From Tupaia tana (Eukaryota > Chordata > Mammalia > Scandentia > Tupaiidae), in assembly GCA_026018925.1 (NCBI GenBank), contig JAKSZU010000005.1:86011386-86075385 (forward strand): DNA of 64,000 nt. Reading direction: 5' to 3'. Under the pieces are notes generated by a model. The model was not told the DNA's origin. It ran no database searches and worked only from the letters and a program-made list of their open reading frames with translations. Below are positions 44,856-55,407 of the stretch, one piece after another (within the stretch, counting starts at the first letter, position 1; each line of letters begins with the position of its first letter). The position numbers and the translations under genes are program-made.

Positions 44856-45251
44856 ACTGTGATAGAATAATGATATCCTCCCAGCCCCAAAGATTCCCAG
44901 TCCTATTTGCAAATGTGTGTAAATTAAGGAATTTGAAATTGGGAGAATATACCCAATTATCAAGTGGGCCTAATAATCACAAACATCCTTGACAGAGGTA
45001 GACAGAAGATGCAGAAAGAAAAGAGAATGACAACTACAGAGATGTGGGTCTTCCAGAAGGAAATGGGGTAAACCTCTAGGAACTGAAAAAGCATTAAAAC
45101 AGAAATGTTTCTAGAACTCCCAGAATTAAGCAGTCCTGATAATACTTTCATTTTAGGGTTTTCAGCATCAAGAACTGTAAGAAAACACATTTATACCATT
45201 TAAACTATGGTTTGTGGCAATTTGTTACAGTAACAATAGAAAACTAATATA
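44856..45251 (+). mobile_element. MLT1-like (MaLR) solo LTR
   Basis: Follows the MLT1 order: 'tagaataatgatatcctccc', 'aaagattcccagtcctat', 'aaattaaggaatttgaa', 'agtgggcctaataatcac', 'aagaactgtaagaaa', 'tttgtggcaatttgttaca', 'aacaatagaaaactaatat'. Eutherian-age fossil. It starts only about 14 bp after the mariner-like right end. Confidence 0.85.
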
Positions 45252-46504
45252 GTTGTTCAGTAATAAATCTTTGCCTCTTCTTTCTTGGTAAAAAGGAGAT
45301 TTTTGTTAGCAGGACTGTTTTATTTTTCTAACAGTAAGGAAAATAAAGGCTGGGAAATTATATGATAGATATACAGAATAGTCTGAAAGCTCCTGGGATC
45401 ACGATTCATCATTTCTCCCACATTGACTACAAGTTTGAAGTTGCTTGTGTGTTTTATTCATTGATAATGTATTTTTAAATTTTTGATGTATTTATGCCAT
45501 AGGGTAACAAAGAGCTAGCAAAAATACTATATTTTAAAGAAAATATGTATACTACGTTTTCTTATAAGGAAGTTCATTATGAACATGTAACTTCACATGT
45601 ATTTGTTGACACTAGCCATTTACCATGGCAGAGAGAAGTAGTGGACATATCCCTGAGCCCATGAGACCACAGGAATCCAATCAAAAGAAACACTGTCATC
45701 AATTTTAATAGTGCATACATACTGTAAGAACACGGTGACAATATTACATATGCAGCTGCAGAAAGAACATTTACATATCACTCTGAAGATTAACTTTTTC
45801 TTTTGGTCAAATGATTATTCTTCTAAATTAATTTTGATCATTTTAATCAAGGTTTTCTTGTGTACATAGAAAAGCAGATTGATATTTTGAATGTATGAGC
45901 TCAAGCAGCAGAAGAAAATATTTACTAACAGTTAAAGACTGACAGTTTTATAGCAATATACTCTAAAGTATTAACAAGAAAATCAGTTAACTGTAAAAAT
46001 TGATTTAATTGTTTTTGTTTAATTCATGAACTCAAAATAATGCATCTGAAAGTATATTTTACTAAAGGTGTATTATATGACATTTTAAAGAGTGTTATTT
46101 AAATCCAGTTAACATTATATGATTAATGAATATTTCTTGCAATGATATAGTGAATTATAAATTTGGTGAAGGAAAATGTCGTTGTCTAAATAAAATTTTT
46201 TAATTAAAGTAAGAAAACTATTAAGCCAAAATTACCTTGAAATAAGTTATGATGAATATAGAATAATTGCAAACAAACTAAACAAACTATAATGTTCTAC
46301 CAACTAAGAAGCTAAAGTTATTAAATTTATAAAACACACACACTGTACCACAACTTTTTTTTAACATAAAATCCTAATGTTGACGCTAAATACACAAAAG
46401 GAATCTAATATGACAATACTCACTCTCTCTTTTTACCACTCACAATAAATCAGATTTTAAGAATAGACTCAGATCTCCAGTGAAGCAGTAATGCACTATT
46501 CTAG
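45252..46504. other. Unassigned AT-rich DNA, about 1.25 kb
   Basis: No repeat family or gene recognised. Confidence 0.4.
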
Positions 46505-46650
46505 AGAAGCCAGGTGCTTACCAGTTACTACAGCTGGGTCAGTGTTGTGCACTGGGATCCAGATCCCACATGGATAACTGCTGTTCCAATCCTAACCTCA
46601 CTGACTTGAAAAATATGCCAGTACGTGTACATGTGTGCAAGGAATAGTCA
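46505..46650 (+). mobile_element. Diverged SINE-like fragment
   Basis: Shows 'gggatccagatcccacatgg', a weak box B and 'gacttgaaaaatatgccagt', resembling a decayed head plus start of body of type A. The 3' half is absent. Confidence 0.45.
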
Positions 46651-46876
46651 TGATATTTGACATGTCAACAATTATTAAAGGATTATAATTATTACTGCTT
46701 GTAATACTCTTAAGAGCATAAGCATGAAATTTTAATTATAATCTCAAGAAGCACTTTCAGACTGGAAAGCAGAAACTAATATTGTGCAGGAAAAGATTTA
46801 ATACTTACAAACACATGCACTGAATAGAATTCAAACACAATATTCACTAACGCTTTTTTCTTTTCTCTCTCTCTCT

Positions 46877-47153
46877 TTATTTTTTTATTTTTTTTATTTT
46901 TTGGTTTATGCCATAGGGCACATGAGCTAGCAGGAGACATAGAGAGTGAGAGACAATGAGAGGAAAAGTGAGAAATCACCCCTTAGGAAGGATGGCTTCA
47001 TTGCAATCCTTTCTCCTCCATTCTCCTCTCAGGATTTTGGGCATGCATACACATGCACCCATATGATTTTTCAAGCCACAATGTCTGAGACTCAAGCTTT
47101 GGTTGGCCATGTGGAAATCCAGCACTTTAACCACCGCACTACCTGCTGGTCCT
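46877..47153 (-). mobile_element. Type A SINE, minus strand
   Basis: T-rich tail, GTTTATGCCATAGGGCACAT, body and head ending CTACCTGCTGGTCCT. The flanks TATTCACTAACGC / CTACTCACTAAAACC hint at a decayed TSD. Confidence 0.88.
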
Positions 47154-47871
47154 CTACTCACTAAAACCTTTAAAAACAAACAAACAAACAAAAAACAAGT
47201 GCTCTCATTCTAACCTTAAAATGTACAAATAATTAATTTTGGTTGGCTTTTACATGTTGCCAAATGATAATGCAGTTAAAAGAGAACTTTAACAAATTAC
47301 TTCTTATAATATCTTTTACATTGCAGAAATGATGTACTTGTGCTGACATAAAATTACGAGAGTGAAATATTAAAATAAAACAATATTATTTTTTCTTCCA
47401 CTTTTCCCTCATTTCTATTTAACCAAAAACTAATTTTAAATACTCTGAATTGAGTATTACCAGCATTTATATACAGTAAAATCTCTCTACCCGTTTATGT
47501 AGATTTGATACAGAGTAGAGAAAAGAATAGGAAGCAACACATTAAACTTAAAGAATAATAAAGGTATAATCACAGTCAAGCAAGGAAAAAAAAGAAAAGA
47601 AAAAACAGGTACAGTCCAGTCTTTTTTCTGTTTCAAGTCTGTGTTTCTCTCTGGATTTCAGGCTGTGAGGACATTCCTTCCTCCAGCTGGGCAATTACTC
47701 ACTCCAGGGGGCACATCCACCTGGGGTCAAATACTGCTGTGTAGATAAAGAGAATCCCTATGGAGACTCTTCTTTAAAAGTTGTGTTTTACTTTTTAATG
47801 GAGGGGGGATTACAAAGACCTGACAGTTATACTAAGAGCATTTTCAAAAGAAAATATTTGACCTATATTGC

Positions 47872-47902
<31 letters not shown>

Positions 47903-48075
47903 TCACATGAGGGAAAGAAAATTAAAAAGCTATAGTTATCCAGTCTCTTTTTAAACACAGAATTCACTATTTTGTCAAATGTTAAAATCACCTAGAATTC
48001 TTTTGAGGTTGATTGTAAATTTATCCTCTAGAGTAAAATAAAAATTCCTCGGAGACTATATTCACCTTCAAAAAT
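47154..48075. other. Unassigned DNA with long poly-A
   Basis: About 0.9 kb. A 29-A run at 47872-47900 has no SINE in front of it and may be the tail of an unrecognised retrocopy. A GC-richer patch at 47640-47760 is unassigned. Confidence 0.4.
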
Positions 48076-48097
48076 GTTTACTTTGGGGAACCAGCAG

Positions 48098-48109
48098 TTA
48101 GCGTAATGG
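48098..48109 (+). promoter_or_regulatory. Pol III internal promoter, A box of the reference SINE
   Basis: TTAGCGTAATGG fits the tRNA A-box pattern. Intact in most young copies. Confidence 0.75.
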
Positions 48110-48141
48110 CTATGTCGCTGGACTCCCACATAGTCGACCGC

Positions 48142-48152
48142 GGTTCGCGTCT
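48142..48152 (+). promoter_or_regulatory. Pol III internal promoter, B box of the reference SINE
   Basis: GGTTCGCGTCT is one or two changes from the tRNA B box GGTTCGANTCC. The A-to-B spacing of about 33 bp is tRNA-like. Confidence 0.8.
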
Positions 48153-48339
48153 CGGACCCGGTGGCTTACAACTCACGCCGGGCGCGTGTGCGTGCGTGCC
48201 CAAGATCCCGAGAGGAGAATGGAGGAGAAGGGATTGCGGCGTGACCATCCCCCCTGGGGGGTGATTTCTCGCTTTCTGTCTCTATGTCTCTCTCTGTCTG
48301 TCTGGCGAGCGCACGCGCCCTATAGCGAAAAACCTCTCC

Positions 48340-48371
<32 letters not shown>

Positions 48372-48465
48372 ACTTTGGACCAATATACCTGTTATCCAAG
48401 ACATTCAGAAGAGTGGTATCAAAATTAATGATTTTTAAATAAAATCATGCTATATAATTGTAAGA

Positions 48466-48871
48466 AATGTGCTTCCCTGTCCAATCCCAAGAATGGACAT
48501 GGAGGCATAAGTTATAGCATAAGTGAGACTGTAATGGCAGTCTTGCAAGATCAAATTTCCTGTGGATAGACGACATAACTGGAATGGTTGCAAGAAGCAA
48601 TTTATTCCCTACTGTGCAAGTCCCTCCCCCAATTCCTCATTGGCTGAATACCATGGGGTTTACGATTTTCCCAGACATTGCTTAAATTTCATCATTTCCT
48701 TATTAAGCATTTATTGTCCCCTTCCATTTCTTGTTGGGCAGAAAGTTGTAGACTCAAGACACACCCATGAAAAAGGCCCACTAAATGTCCAGAGAAGGGA
48801 GAAGAACCAGGAAATAAAAAGAAGCAAAGGTCTGGTGATCAGACACCATCTTGAGAAGTCATTTTGTCACA
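48466..48871 (-). mobile_element. Probable retroviral LTR, minus strand
   Basis: In reverse it opens TGTGACAAAATGACTTCTC, contains a CAGCCAATGAGG CCAAT-type motif and a GGGAATAAATTGC poly-A signal in LTR order, and ends near the GGAAGCACA side. No TSD found and family unknown. The 104-residue plus-strand frame at 48562-48876 lies within and is not a gene. Confidence 0.45.
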
Positions 48872-49096
48872 GGTGACCTGTTGTTTTGGAGTTTCATTTG
48901 TTCAGGAGCTTTCCGGAAAGTGTGTACTTTCTGGGATTGTCACATCTGCAAGCTGGTTAAGCAACTTTTGTTAAGCTATTTTAGAAAATGAATCACAAGC
49001 TATTTTCTTACAGAATTGCATACTACATTCAATTATTTGGTAATGTTATGGTAATAGAAATTTGTACAGACCCATTGGAGATTTATATAAGTAATA

Positions 49097-49167
49097 TTAG
49101 GTCATTGAAAAAGTCATTATGTGTTTTTTCTATGTAAAAATGTGTCATGACTTTCCCAATGACCCAA
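49097..49167. mobile_element. Mariner-like MITE, 71 bp, with TA duplication
   Basis: TTAGGTCATTGAAAAAGTCA at the left and TGACTTTCCCAATGACCCAA at the right form long inverted repeats. TA lies immediately outside both ends (49095-49096 and 49168-49169). Same family as 2717-2785. Non-coding. Confidence 0.88.
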
Positions 49168-49201
49168 TAGCCTATGTTTATTTTTAAAGTTTTATTATGA
49201 T

Positions 49202-49446
49202 CTTTTTTAGAGTGAGATTTTTGCTACAGGGTGCATGTGCTTATCAGAGAGACAGAGAAATTTAAAGCAAAAAGTCACCCCCCCAGGAGAATGGCCATGC
49301 CATAATTCCTTACCCAGTCTCCTCTCAGGATCTTGGACATGCATACACACATGCCTGTGTGTGAGTTTTAAGTTGCCTGGTCCGGACTTGAACCACAGTC
49401 AACTACGTGGGAGTCAGTAACTAACCATCACATCATCTGCTGGTCT
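49202..49446 (-). mobile_element. Type A SINE, minus strand
   Basis: AGAGTGAGATTTTTGCTACA, short GA tract, body and head ending CATCTGCTGGTCT. Inserted 35 bp from the MITE. Confidence 0.87.
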
Positions 49447-49538
49447 CTCTTGTGGTCTTTCTTTAACAGGAAGAAGAAACTTATAAAGTTGAAATCCTTT
49501 TATAAATAAAAGTCTTATATAACATTTAAAATATTTAG

Positions 49539-49779
49539 TTTGTTTGTTTTTTGTTTATGTTTTTGCCATAGAGCATGTGTGCTCACTGGAAAGAGACAGT
49601 GAGAAATCACTCCCAAAGATGGATGGCCACAGGGCAATCCTTTCTCAGTTTTTCTCCTGGGATCTTGGACATGCCTGCTCATATGCCTAGCGTAATTTTC
49701 AAACCATCAGCTCTAGGAATTGAACCACAGTCTACTATGTGGGAGTCCAGTGGTTTAACCACCATGCAACTGCTGGCCC
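49539..49779 (-). mobile_element. Type A SINE, minus strand, with its head in a tandem duplication
   Basis: (TTTG)n-like start, TTTTTGCCATAGAGCATG, shortened GA tract and head ending CAACTGCTGGCCC. The last ~30 bp are repeated 116 bp downstream as part of a segmental tandem duplication. Confidence 0.87.
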
Positions 49780-49981
49780 TCATTTAAGAGTTTTAAATTA
49801 CATTTCATCATGCCTATGTAAGATTCATATCATTGTAAATTCAGTAGTGGAGAATATTATTAATTGTGGTTTAACCACCATGCAACTGCTGGCCCTCATT
49901 TAAGAGTTTTAAATTACATTTCATCATGCCTATGTAAGATTCATATCATTGCAAATTCAGTAGTGGAGAATATTATTAATT
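49750..49981. repeat. 116-bp tandem duplication (two copies)
   Basis: Unit 1 is 49750-49865 and unit 2 is 49866-49981. By eye they differ at one base (CATTGTAAATT vs CATTGCAAATT). The unit contains the SINE head end plus unique flank. GTGG occurs at the start of each unit and just after the second, giving a possible microhomology. Very recent, or an assembly artefact. Confidence 0.9.
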
Positions 49982-50281
49982 GTGGGTTGAGAGACGAATG
50001 GTCTGAATTTTGAACACTAATGCATTTGTGGGTCAGCTTGTAATCACATATTTCTAGTCCACATGGCACCAGTTTTCAAAAGGGAAAATCCTTTCTGTGG
50101 GTCATTCTGCATGATGTATTTATATTTAATGTATCCTTATATGAGGTTATAGATCTCTGTGGTCCATATTTAGGTGAAAGCTTCTGTTTGACCCTAAAAT
50201 TTAAACAAGTTTCAGACTTTATCTATTTTTCTACTATTTCCACATGAATTTCAATATAGAAACTCATAATGTAGGACTTAA

Positions 50282-50455
50282 GTGTTGCACAGAGGAAACT
50301 GGATCCCATGTGGTCAACCAGTGTTCAAATCCTGGCCTGGAGGCTTGAAAAACAATGCTGCTACACGCACATACCCAGCATTCTGATAAGACAGAGAATT
50401 AGAGGAATAAGAATTATGGTGTTACTGCATGATTTCTGAATTTCTAAATATGCCT
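50282..50455 (+). mobile_element. Old type A-like SINE, 3' part lost
   Basis: Shows 'actggatcccatgtggtcaa', a box B-like GTGTTCAAATCC, 'cgcacatacccagcattctg' and 'gaattatggtgttactgcat'. These follow the type A order with heavy decay and stop at 'gatttctgaatttct'. Confidence 0.6.
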
Positions 50456-51211
50456 CATGATCAAGAAGAATTAGGAGCATGAACAAAAGAAGGAGGCAGC
50501 AAAGCCAAATTTATTGAAAGAGCAAAGCTCCCACAATGGGTGGTGCGGTCCTGAAAGTGGGTTGCTAAGATGGGTCTTGAGTCAGGGTTTCTATACTAGC
50601 TAAGAAGATTTTGTGCATGACATTTCCTTAAGATGAGGGTTACATGCCAGGTGCGTCAGGCTATTTTTCTCCTTTTATTTTTAGACTACACCTATAGTCC
50701 ATGAGACCCTGTGTAATGGTAAAGTGTAATTCAATTCTTTGTCTAAAAGCTTTGGACCAAAAGACCATTATCTTATTCTCAGAATGTGGTGGGACCTGGA
50801 AAAGGCCATAATTACTATTATTGCTTCTTTACTTATTTTTGAGTCAAGCTGCAAGCAGTTTCTTGTATGAGCCAGCTATGCACAAATGATCTCTAGTGGT
50901 GGTTGTTGCTGTTTTAAGGTTTATACCACAGGGCATGGGTGCTTACTGGAGAGACAGAGAGGGGAAAGTGAGAAATCACCCCCAAAGGGGGATGACCATG
51001 AGGCCATCCCTTTACCTTCAGTGTCCTCTAGAGATTTTGGGCAACCACACACACATGCCCAATCATCAAGCCATCAGGTTCAGGACTTGGAACACAGTCA
51101 GCCATGTGGGAATCCAGCACCTTAACCACTACACTACCTCCTGGTCCCTCTGGTTGATTTTGAATGAAAGCTAGAAAAGAGTGACTCCATTTCACGGTAA
51201 TATCATCACTA
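50456..51211 (-). mobile_element. Probable retroviral LTR, minus strand, split by a SINE
   Basis: In reverse it reads GTGAAATGGAGTCACTC near its start and 'gctctttcaataaatttggc' near its end, as in class I LTRs. The SINE at 50908-51148 interrupts it. Family unknown; ends approximate. Fossil with no adjacent internal genes. Confidence 0.5.
50908..51148 (-). mobile_element. Type A SINE, minus strand, inside an LTR
   Basis: GTTTTAAGGTTTATACCACA, GA tract, body with short deletions and head ending CCTCCTGGTCCC. Confidence 0.87.
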
Positions 51212-52401
51212 GATGTGTGTTACCTAACTCTATCTTAATGTGTCCAGGTTCCATTGGGGGTGTGCCATCTCTCTTTCTCTCTCGCTCTCATGTGTGTGTA
51301 CTCTGGCATTAACACAAATAAACAAAAAATAAGAAACTTAAGTTACTAGAGTTTAGTAAATGTTTCAAAAGTACAATCAGAAGTGGAACTATATTCCTTT
51401 CAACATTTGTAGTCACATTTTGATCCTTATTTTGACTTCTCAGAATCTTTGTTTGGATTTTGAGAACTTTAGTTTATTTATTTGCCAAGTTTCCTTCCCT
51501 CCTCATTTCCTCACTCTTTCCCTTTCCCTGAAGCTATTGCTCTCTCTATCATCTACATATCACATTTTCATTATGTATAGTGACTGAGATGATGACAAAA
51601 TGCAATGTGCTAAGAGAAGAGCATAGAAATATTTTGCTCTGTTGTTAAAACATTTACTGGTGATCAACCTAAATTCTGATCATAGACTCAGATTATAATT
51701 CATCTTTCAACTTATAATGTTCTAAGGGACAAATGTGATAGAAATCAGTGCTACCTAGGTACTATTTTCAATCCATCTTCCTTCTATTCTTCTGTATAAT
51801 TTTATCTATTCCTGAAGTTAGATAATAACATGCTCATTTTCATTTCCATGAAATTTGAATAAGATTATATAAAGACAGATTTAAATAAACATACCTGTTT
51901 AACATTTTGAGAAATGTCATGTTTAATTTTGCATGTGCTAGGAAAAGGTAATCCTGAAAATCACAGCATTCTTGTAAAATTGAGTAGAATGTAGTAAAGA
52001 GCTAAGATTTCCCTCCTATAAAATTATATTTCAAGTTTTCTTTTTTTGAGGCATCGTAAACAAGTATGTTATCCATGTCAGATTTTTTTAAATGAGGCTA
52101 CTTGTTATTAACCAGCTAAAGGGCAAACATTCATATCAGTAAATGGTTAGAATGACAGATTGTGAATGTATCCACGCCAGAAACAAGTTTTCCAACCTCT
52201 CTAAATTTTAGTAATATCAGAGAACTACAAATATTTGCTGAGTCCTATATTTTTACTGATACAGAGAGGGCTTAGAAAGTGAGTCACACTGCCTTTGAAA
52301 AATTTAGATATTCTATGGTTTCATTAGGACTATAGGAGCTACAACAGAAGACATGATCTACATAGCTTAAAAAGATAAATTTACTTGCAGCATTTTTTTA
52401 G
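51212..52401. other. Unassigned DNA, about 1.2 kb
   Basis: 51240-51330 holds a CT tract ending CTCTCGCTCTCATG followed by an A-rich stretch, possibly a fragment of type D SINE. The remainder is AT-rich with nothing recognised. Confidence 0.4.
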
Positions 52402-52402
52402 A

Positions 52403-52437
<35 letters not shown>

Positions 52438-52663
52438 CATAGGGTGCATGTGCTTACCCAAAAGACAGAGACAGAGAGACAGAAAGCGAGAAATCACCCC
52501 CAGGGAGGATGGCCACACCGCAATCTCTTCTCCTCCATTTTCCTCTCGGGATCTTGAGCACTCTCTCACATGTCCGGGTTGAGTTTAAGCCACTGGGTCT
52601 GGGACTCAGATGCCGTTGGTTACATGCAAGTCCAGTGACAGCCATTACACCAACTGCTGGTCT
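52402..52663 (-). mobile_element. Type A SINE, minus strand
   Basis: Poly-T of about 30, GCCATAGGGTGCATGTGC, body with CpGs and head ending AACTGCTGGTCT. The flanks ACTTGCAGCATTTTTTTA / GCTTGCAGCAACTTTTA are a decayed TSD. Confidence 0.9.
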
Positions 52664-53251
52664 TGCTTGCAGCAACTTTTAAGAGAAAGCACAAGTGTTC
52701 ATGTCTCTGGTTTAGCATATAATATTAAAAATAAATTTGATTATATATTAAACTCTGCTACAAACATTGCCGATTTCAGTCATGATAAACTAAAACTTGT
52801 TCATAAATATCCCACAGCTTGCTGGACATCTAACTAGAGCATATAAACTTAGTGCATTTCATGGTCTCTCATTCTTTCTCAGAGAGGACGTAAGAATGAG
52901 GGCCGATAATGTGAAAAGATAGCATTATTCTTGCAGTTTTTATGTGTTTTCTTATCTGATACTGTTCAGATAGAAAGTAGGGAACAGTTAGATTTGGAAA
53001 TTGAGAGAAAAATATCATTAACTAGACTGCTTTGGCTGATCTAAACCTTTTCCCTTCCAAATCTTATTACCCAATATTGTTTTTAATGATCTAACTCCCT
53101 ATTAATTTGACCAAACAAAATTTCTGCTAATCAGATTTATAATATTGTGGTAGTTTTATTTTTACTTAGATCAATTAACCAAACTTTGGTATATTCCTTT
53201 AGCAACTGTGGACATAATAATTCTAACAAAACATCTCAATGTGCATAATTA
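52664..53251. other. Unassigned AT-rich DNA
   Basis: Nothing recognised in about 0.59 kb. Confidence 0.45.
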
Positions 53252-53399
53252 CTTTTTTATTATTACTTATAAAAATTTGCTGTGGATTTCATGTGCTGAG
53301 GAGAGAGAGAGAGAAAGAGAAGAGCCAGGTCTGGAATGTAAACCACAGTCGGCCATGTGAGAGTCCAAGCACCTTAAACCCCAAGCCACCCGCTGACTC
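53252..53399 (-). mobile_element. Type A-short SINE, minus strand
   Basis: GCTGTGGATTTCATGTGCTG (reversed type A 3' end) is followed by a short GA tract, then GCCAGGTCTGGAATG and the head. No body is present. The flanks TGTGCATAATTACTTTTTT and TGTGCACAACTTTTTG are compatible with a TSD. Confidence 0.7.
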
Positions 53400-53431
53400 T
53401 TGTGCACAACTTTTTGAAAAATATTACCCTG

Positions 53432-53596
53432 CTGGGGCTGGCAGGTGGCATGGTGGTTAAAGGGGGTGGAACCACATGGCCCACTGTGGTTCCAATCTCA
53501 GCACTGATGGCTTCCTTTCTCTCTCTCTCTTTGTCCTTCCCTGGTCAAATTAAAATAAGTAAATAAATAATTAAAGTTAAATAAAACAATTCTTAA
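53432..53596 (+). mobile_element. Type B SINE
   Basis: GGGGCTGGCAGGTGGCATGG, head, CT tract, GGTCAAATTAAAATAAGTAA and the tail AAAGTTAAATAAAACAATTC. TSD AAAAATATTACCCTG / AAAAATATTATCCTG. Confidence 0.92.
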
Positions 53597-53611
53597 AAAA
53601 ATATTATCCTG

Positions 53612-54135
53612 AACCTCTGCAGCCTCATGTTTCATTCAAAAGTTTTTTATTAGCACCACCAAGATGAAGCAAATCTAAACCTCAGAAATATTCCCTAAAA
53701 TCAAGAGGGGCAAAAATTAGTTCTTGAGCTTTCATTTCTAACTGGACTGTTACTGAACAAGTGGGTTGACTGCCCAATGCACGTGCATAACCATCACTGT
53801 GACACCAGGACATAAATAAAGTCTGAATTTGACTGCATAGCCACCTAGCAAGAAAGCAGCATCAAACCTCAAATCTGCCCTTCAGAACTTAAAAGGAGGT
53901 CTTTTCTAGAAAATTAATTTCCACTCGGTTGCTCACTACGTTCTTCATAGAAACAAAAGACTGAAACTTATGCTGAGCTGCTCTGATTGGTCATTCTGTT
54001 GCACTCAGCACTTTTTGTTTCTTCCCTGCAGCTATGGTTAGCTATTGGTCACTCAGTCCTTTTAAGCACCTGTTTTCTGTAAGCAACCTCAAAATAACAG
54101 TTAGGACTAGGTTTTTCTTAATTAAAAAAGTTTGC
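53612..54135. other. Unassigned DNA
   Basis: About 0.52 kb, no repeat or exon recognised. Confidence 0.4.
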
Positions 54136-54389
54136 GCTGGAGAAAGGTTTTTGTTATAGGTCATACACGCTTGCCAGAAAAACAGAGAAAAACAGAGTGA
54201 AAGTGAGAAATTACCCAACAGAGAGGATGGCCATGCCACAATCCCTTCTCCTCCATTCTCCTTTTGGAATTTTGGACATACACCCACATATACCTGGCAT
54301 GACTTTCAAGCCACTGGGTGTAGAACACGAACCATGGTCGGCCATGTGCAAGTCCAGTGTTTCAACGGCTGCACCACCTGTTAGTACCA
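54136..54389 (-). mobile_element. Type A SINE, minus strand
   Basis: CTGGAGAAAGGTTTTTGTTATAGG region, body and head ending CACCTGTTAGTACC. Moderately old. Confidence 0.87.
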
Positions 54390-55078
54390 CAAGATCAATT
54401 TTAACAACCAAGATTTTTTTTATAAACTTTCTTAAGTCCCTAACACTAATTATCTCAGAGTTATATATCAAATATAAATCATATACATTGTCAACAAATA
54501 CTGCTTTTGAATCCAAGATAAGTGTAGACTACCAAGAGTTTAAACTAATCTTTGGCAAAAGATGTCTTTATCATAGTTTCAAGCAATGGCAAAAAATATT
54601 TTTAAGGCAATGAGAAATGTAAACAAAAATTGACCCTCCAAAAATAAGAATGGTAAATAAACATCTGAGAAAAATAGATATTTTCAAATATATCACATAT
54701 AAAGTAGACTTAGGTTACGTAAATATTAGGGTAGGTAGACAAGAGCAGGTAGGGAAGTATCTAGAAGCTTTTGGCACCACTCAAGGGAAAAGCTCCAAAC
54801 TGCTGTATTTGCAGTTTTGCAGTAACGAACATCCTGTTACTCAAGATAGGGGCAACACAGAGGAGCTTATATAACTTGGAGCACGCTCAGTACTGAGCTT
54901 AGGGCACTTACATAACTTGAAGGAACATTATATAACTTAGGGCATGTTCAGTACTGGCTTTGGTTGCCAGTAGGTAACTTTTAGCTGATTAACATATTAT
55001 TTGCATTGACTCCTGGGAAATTGTTCTATAGCAAAGTACATCTGAGCATATACTGAAGTGAAAGGGGAGGAGCTGAGA

Positions 55079-55086
55079 TATAAAAG
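55079..55086 (+). promoter_or_regulatory. TATA box of the probable LTR
   Basis: TATAAAAG, about 13 bp before the SINE insertion point. Confidence 0.5.
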
Positions 55087-55098
55087 CACACACTGCAG

Positions 55099-55355
55099 GG
55101 AACCAGCAGTTAGTGTAATGGCTATGTCGCTGGACTCCCACATAGTCGACCGCGGTTCGCGTCCCAGACCTGGTGGCTTAAAACTCACGCCGGGCATGTG
55201 TGTGTGCATGCCCAAGATCCTGAGAGGAGAATGGAGGAGAAGGGATTGCGGCGTGACCATCCCCTCTGGGGGGGGTGATTTCTCGCTTTCTGTTTCTCTG
55301 TCTGTCTCTGTCTGTCTGGCTGGCGAACACATGTGCCCTATAGTGAAAACCTCTT

Positions 55356-55406
<51 letters not shown>
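55099..55406 (+). mobile_element. Young type A SINE with a 48-A tail
   Basis: GGAACCAGCAGTTAGTGTAA, CpG-rich body and an uninterrupted poly-A of about 48, the longest in the window. Flanks GCACACACTGCAG / GCAGCACACTGCAG are the TSD. Probably the most recent insertion here. Confidence 0.95.

Positions 55407-55407
<1 letters not shown>

Larger units (their letters stand above)
48087..48367 (+). mobile_element. Near-consensus young type A SINE (reference copy)
   Basis: The cleanest subfamily a copy: GGAACCAGCAGTTAGCGTAA, 'cggacccggtggctta', 'gtgtgcgtgcgtgcccaaga', 'gagaggagaatggaggagaa', 'ccccccctggggggtgat', CT tract and GCGCCCTATAGCGAAAAACC, with poly-A of about 28. TSD GTTTACTTTGG at 48076-48086 and 48368-48378. 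The tRNA-like head occupies about the first 75-80 bp. The conserved CCCCC/GGGGG inverted repeat could form a hairpin. Confidence 0.97.

Noticed and set aside
48087-48170. Functional tRNA gene
   Set aside because: A and B boxes are present, but the acceptor stem does not pair, the anticodon arm is degraded and the sequence continues into the SINE body; it recurs dozens of times.
48562-48876. 104-codon frame beginning MDRRHNWNGCKK
   Set aside because: Lies inside a block with LTR-style motifs on the opposite strand; no protein similarity recognised.
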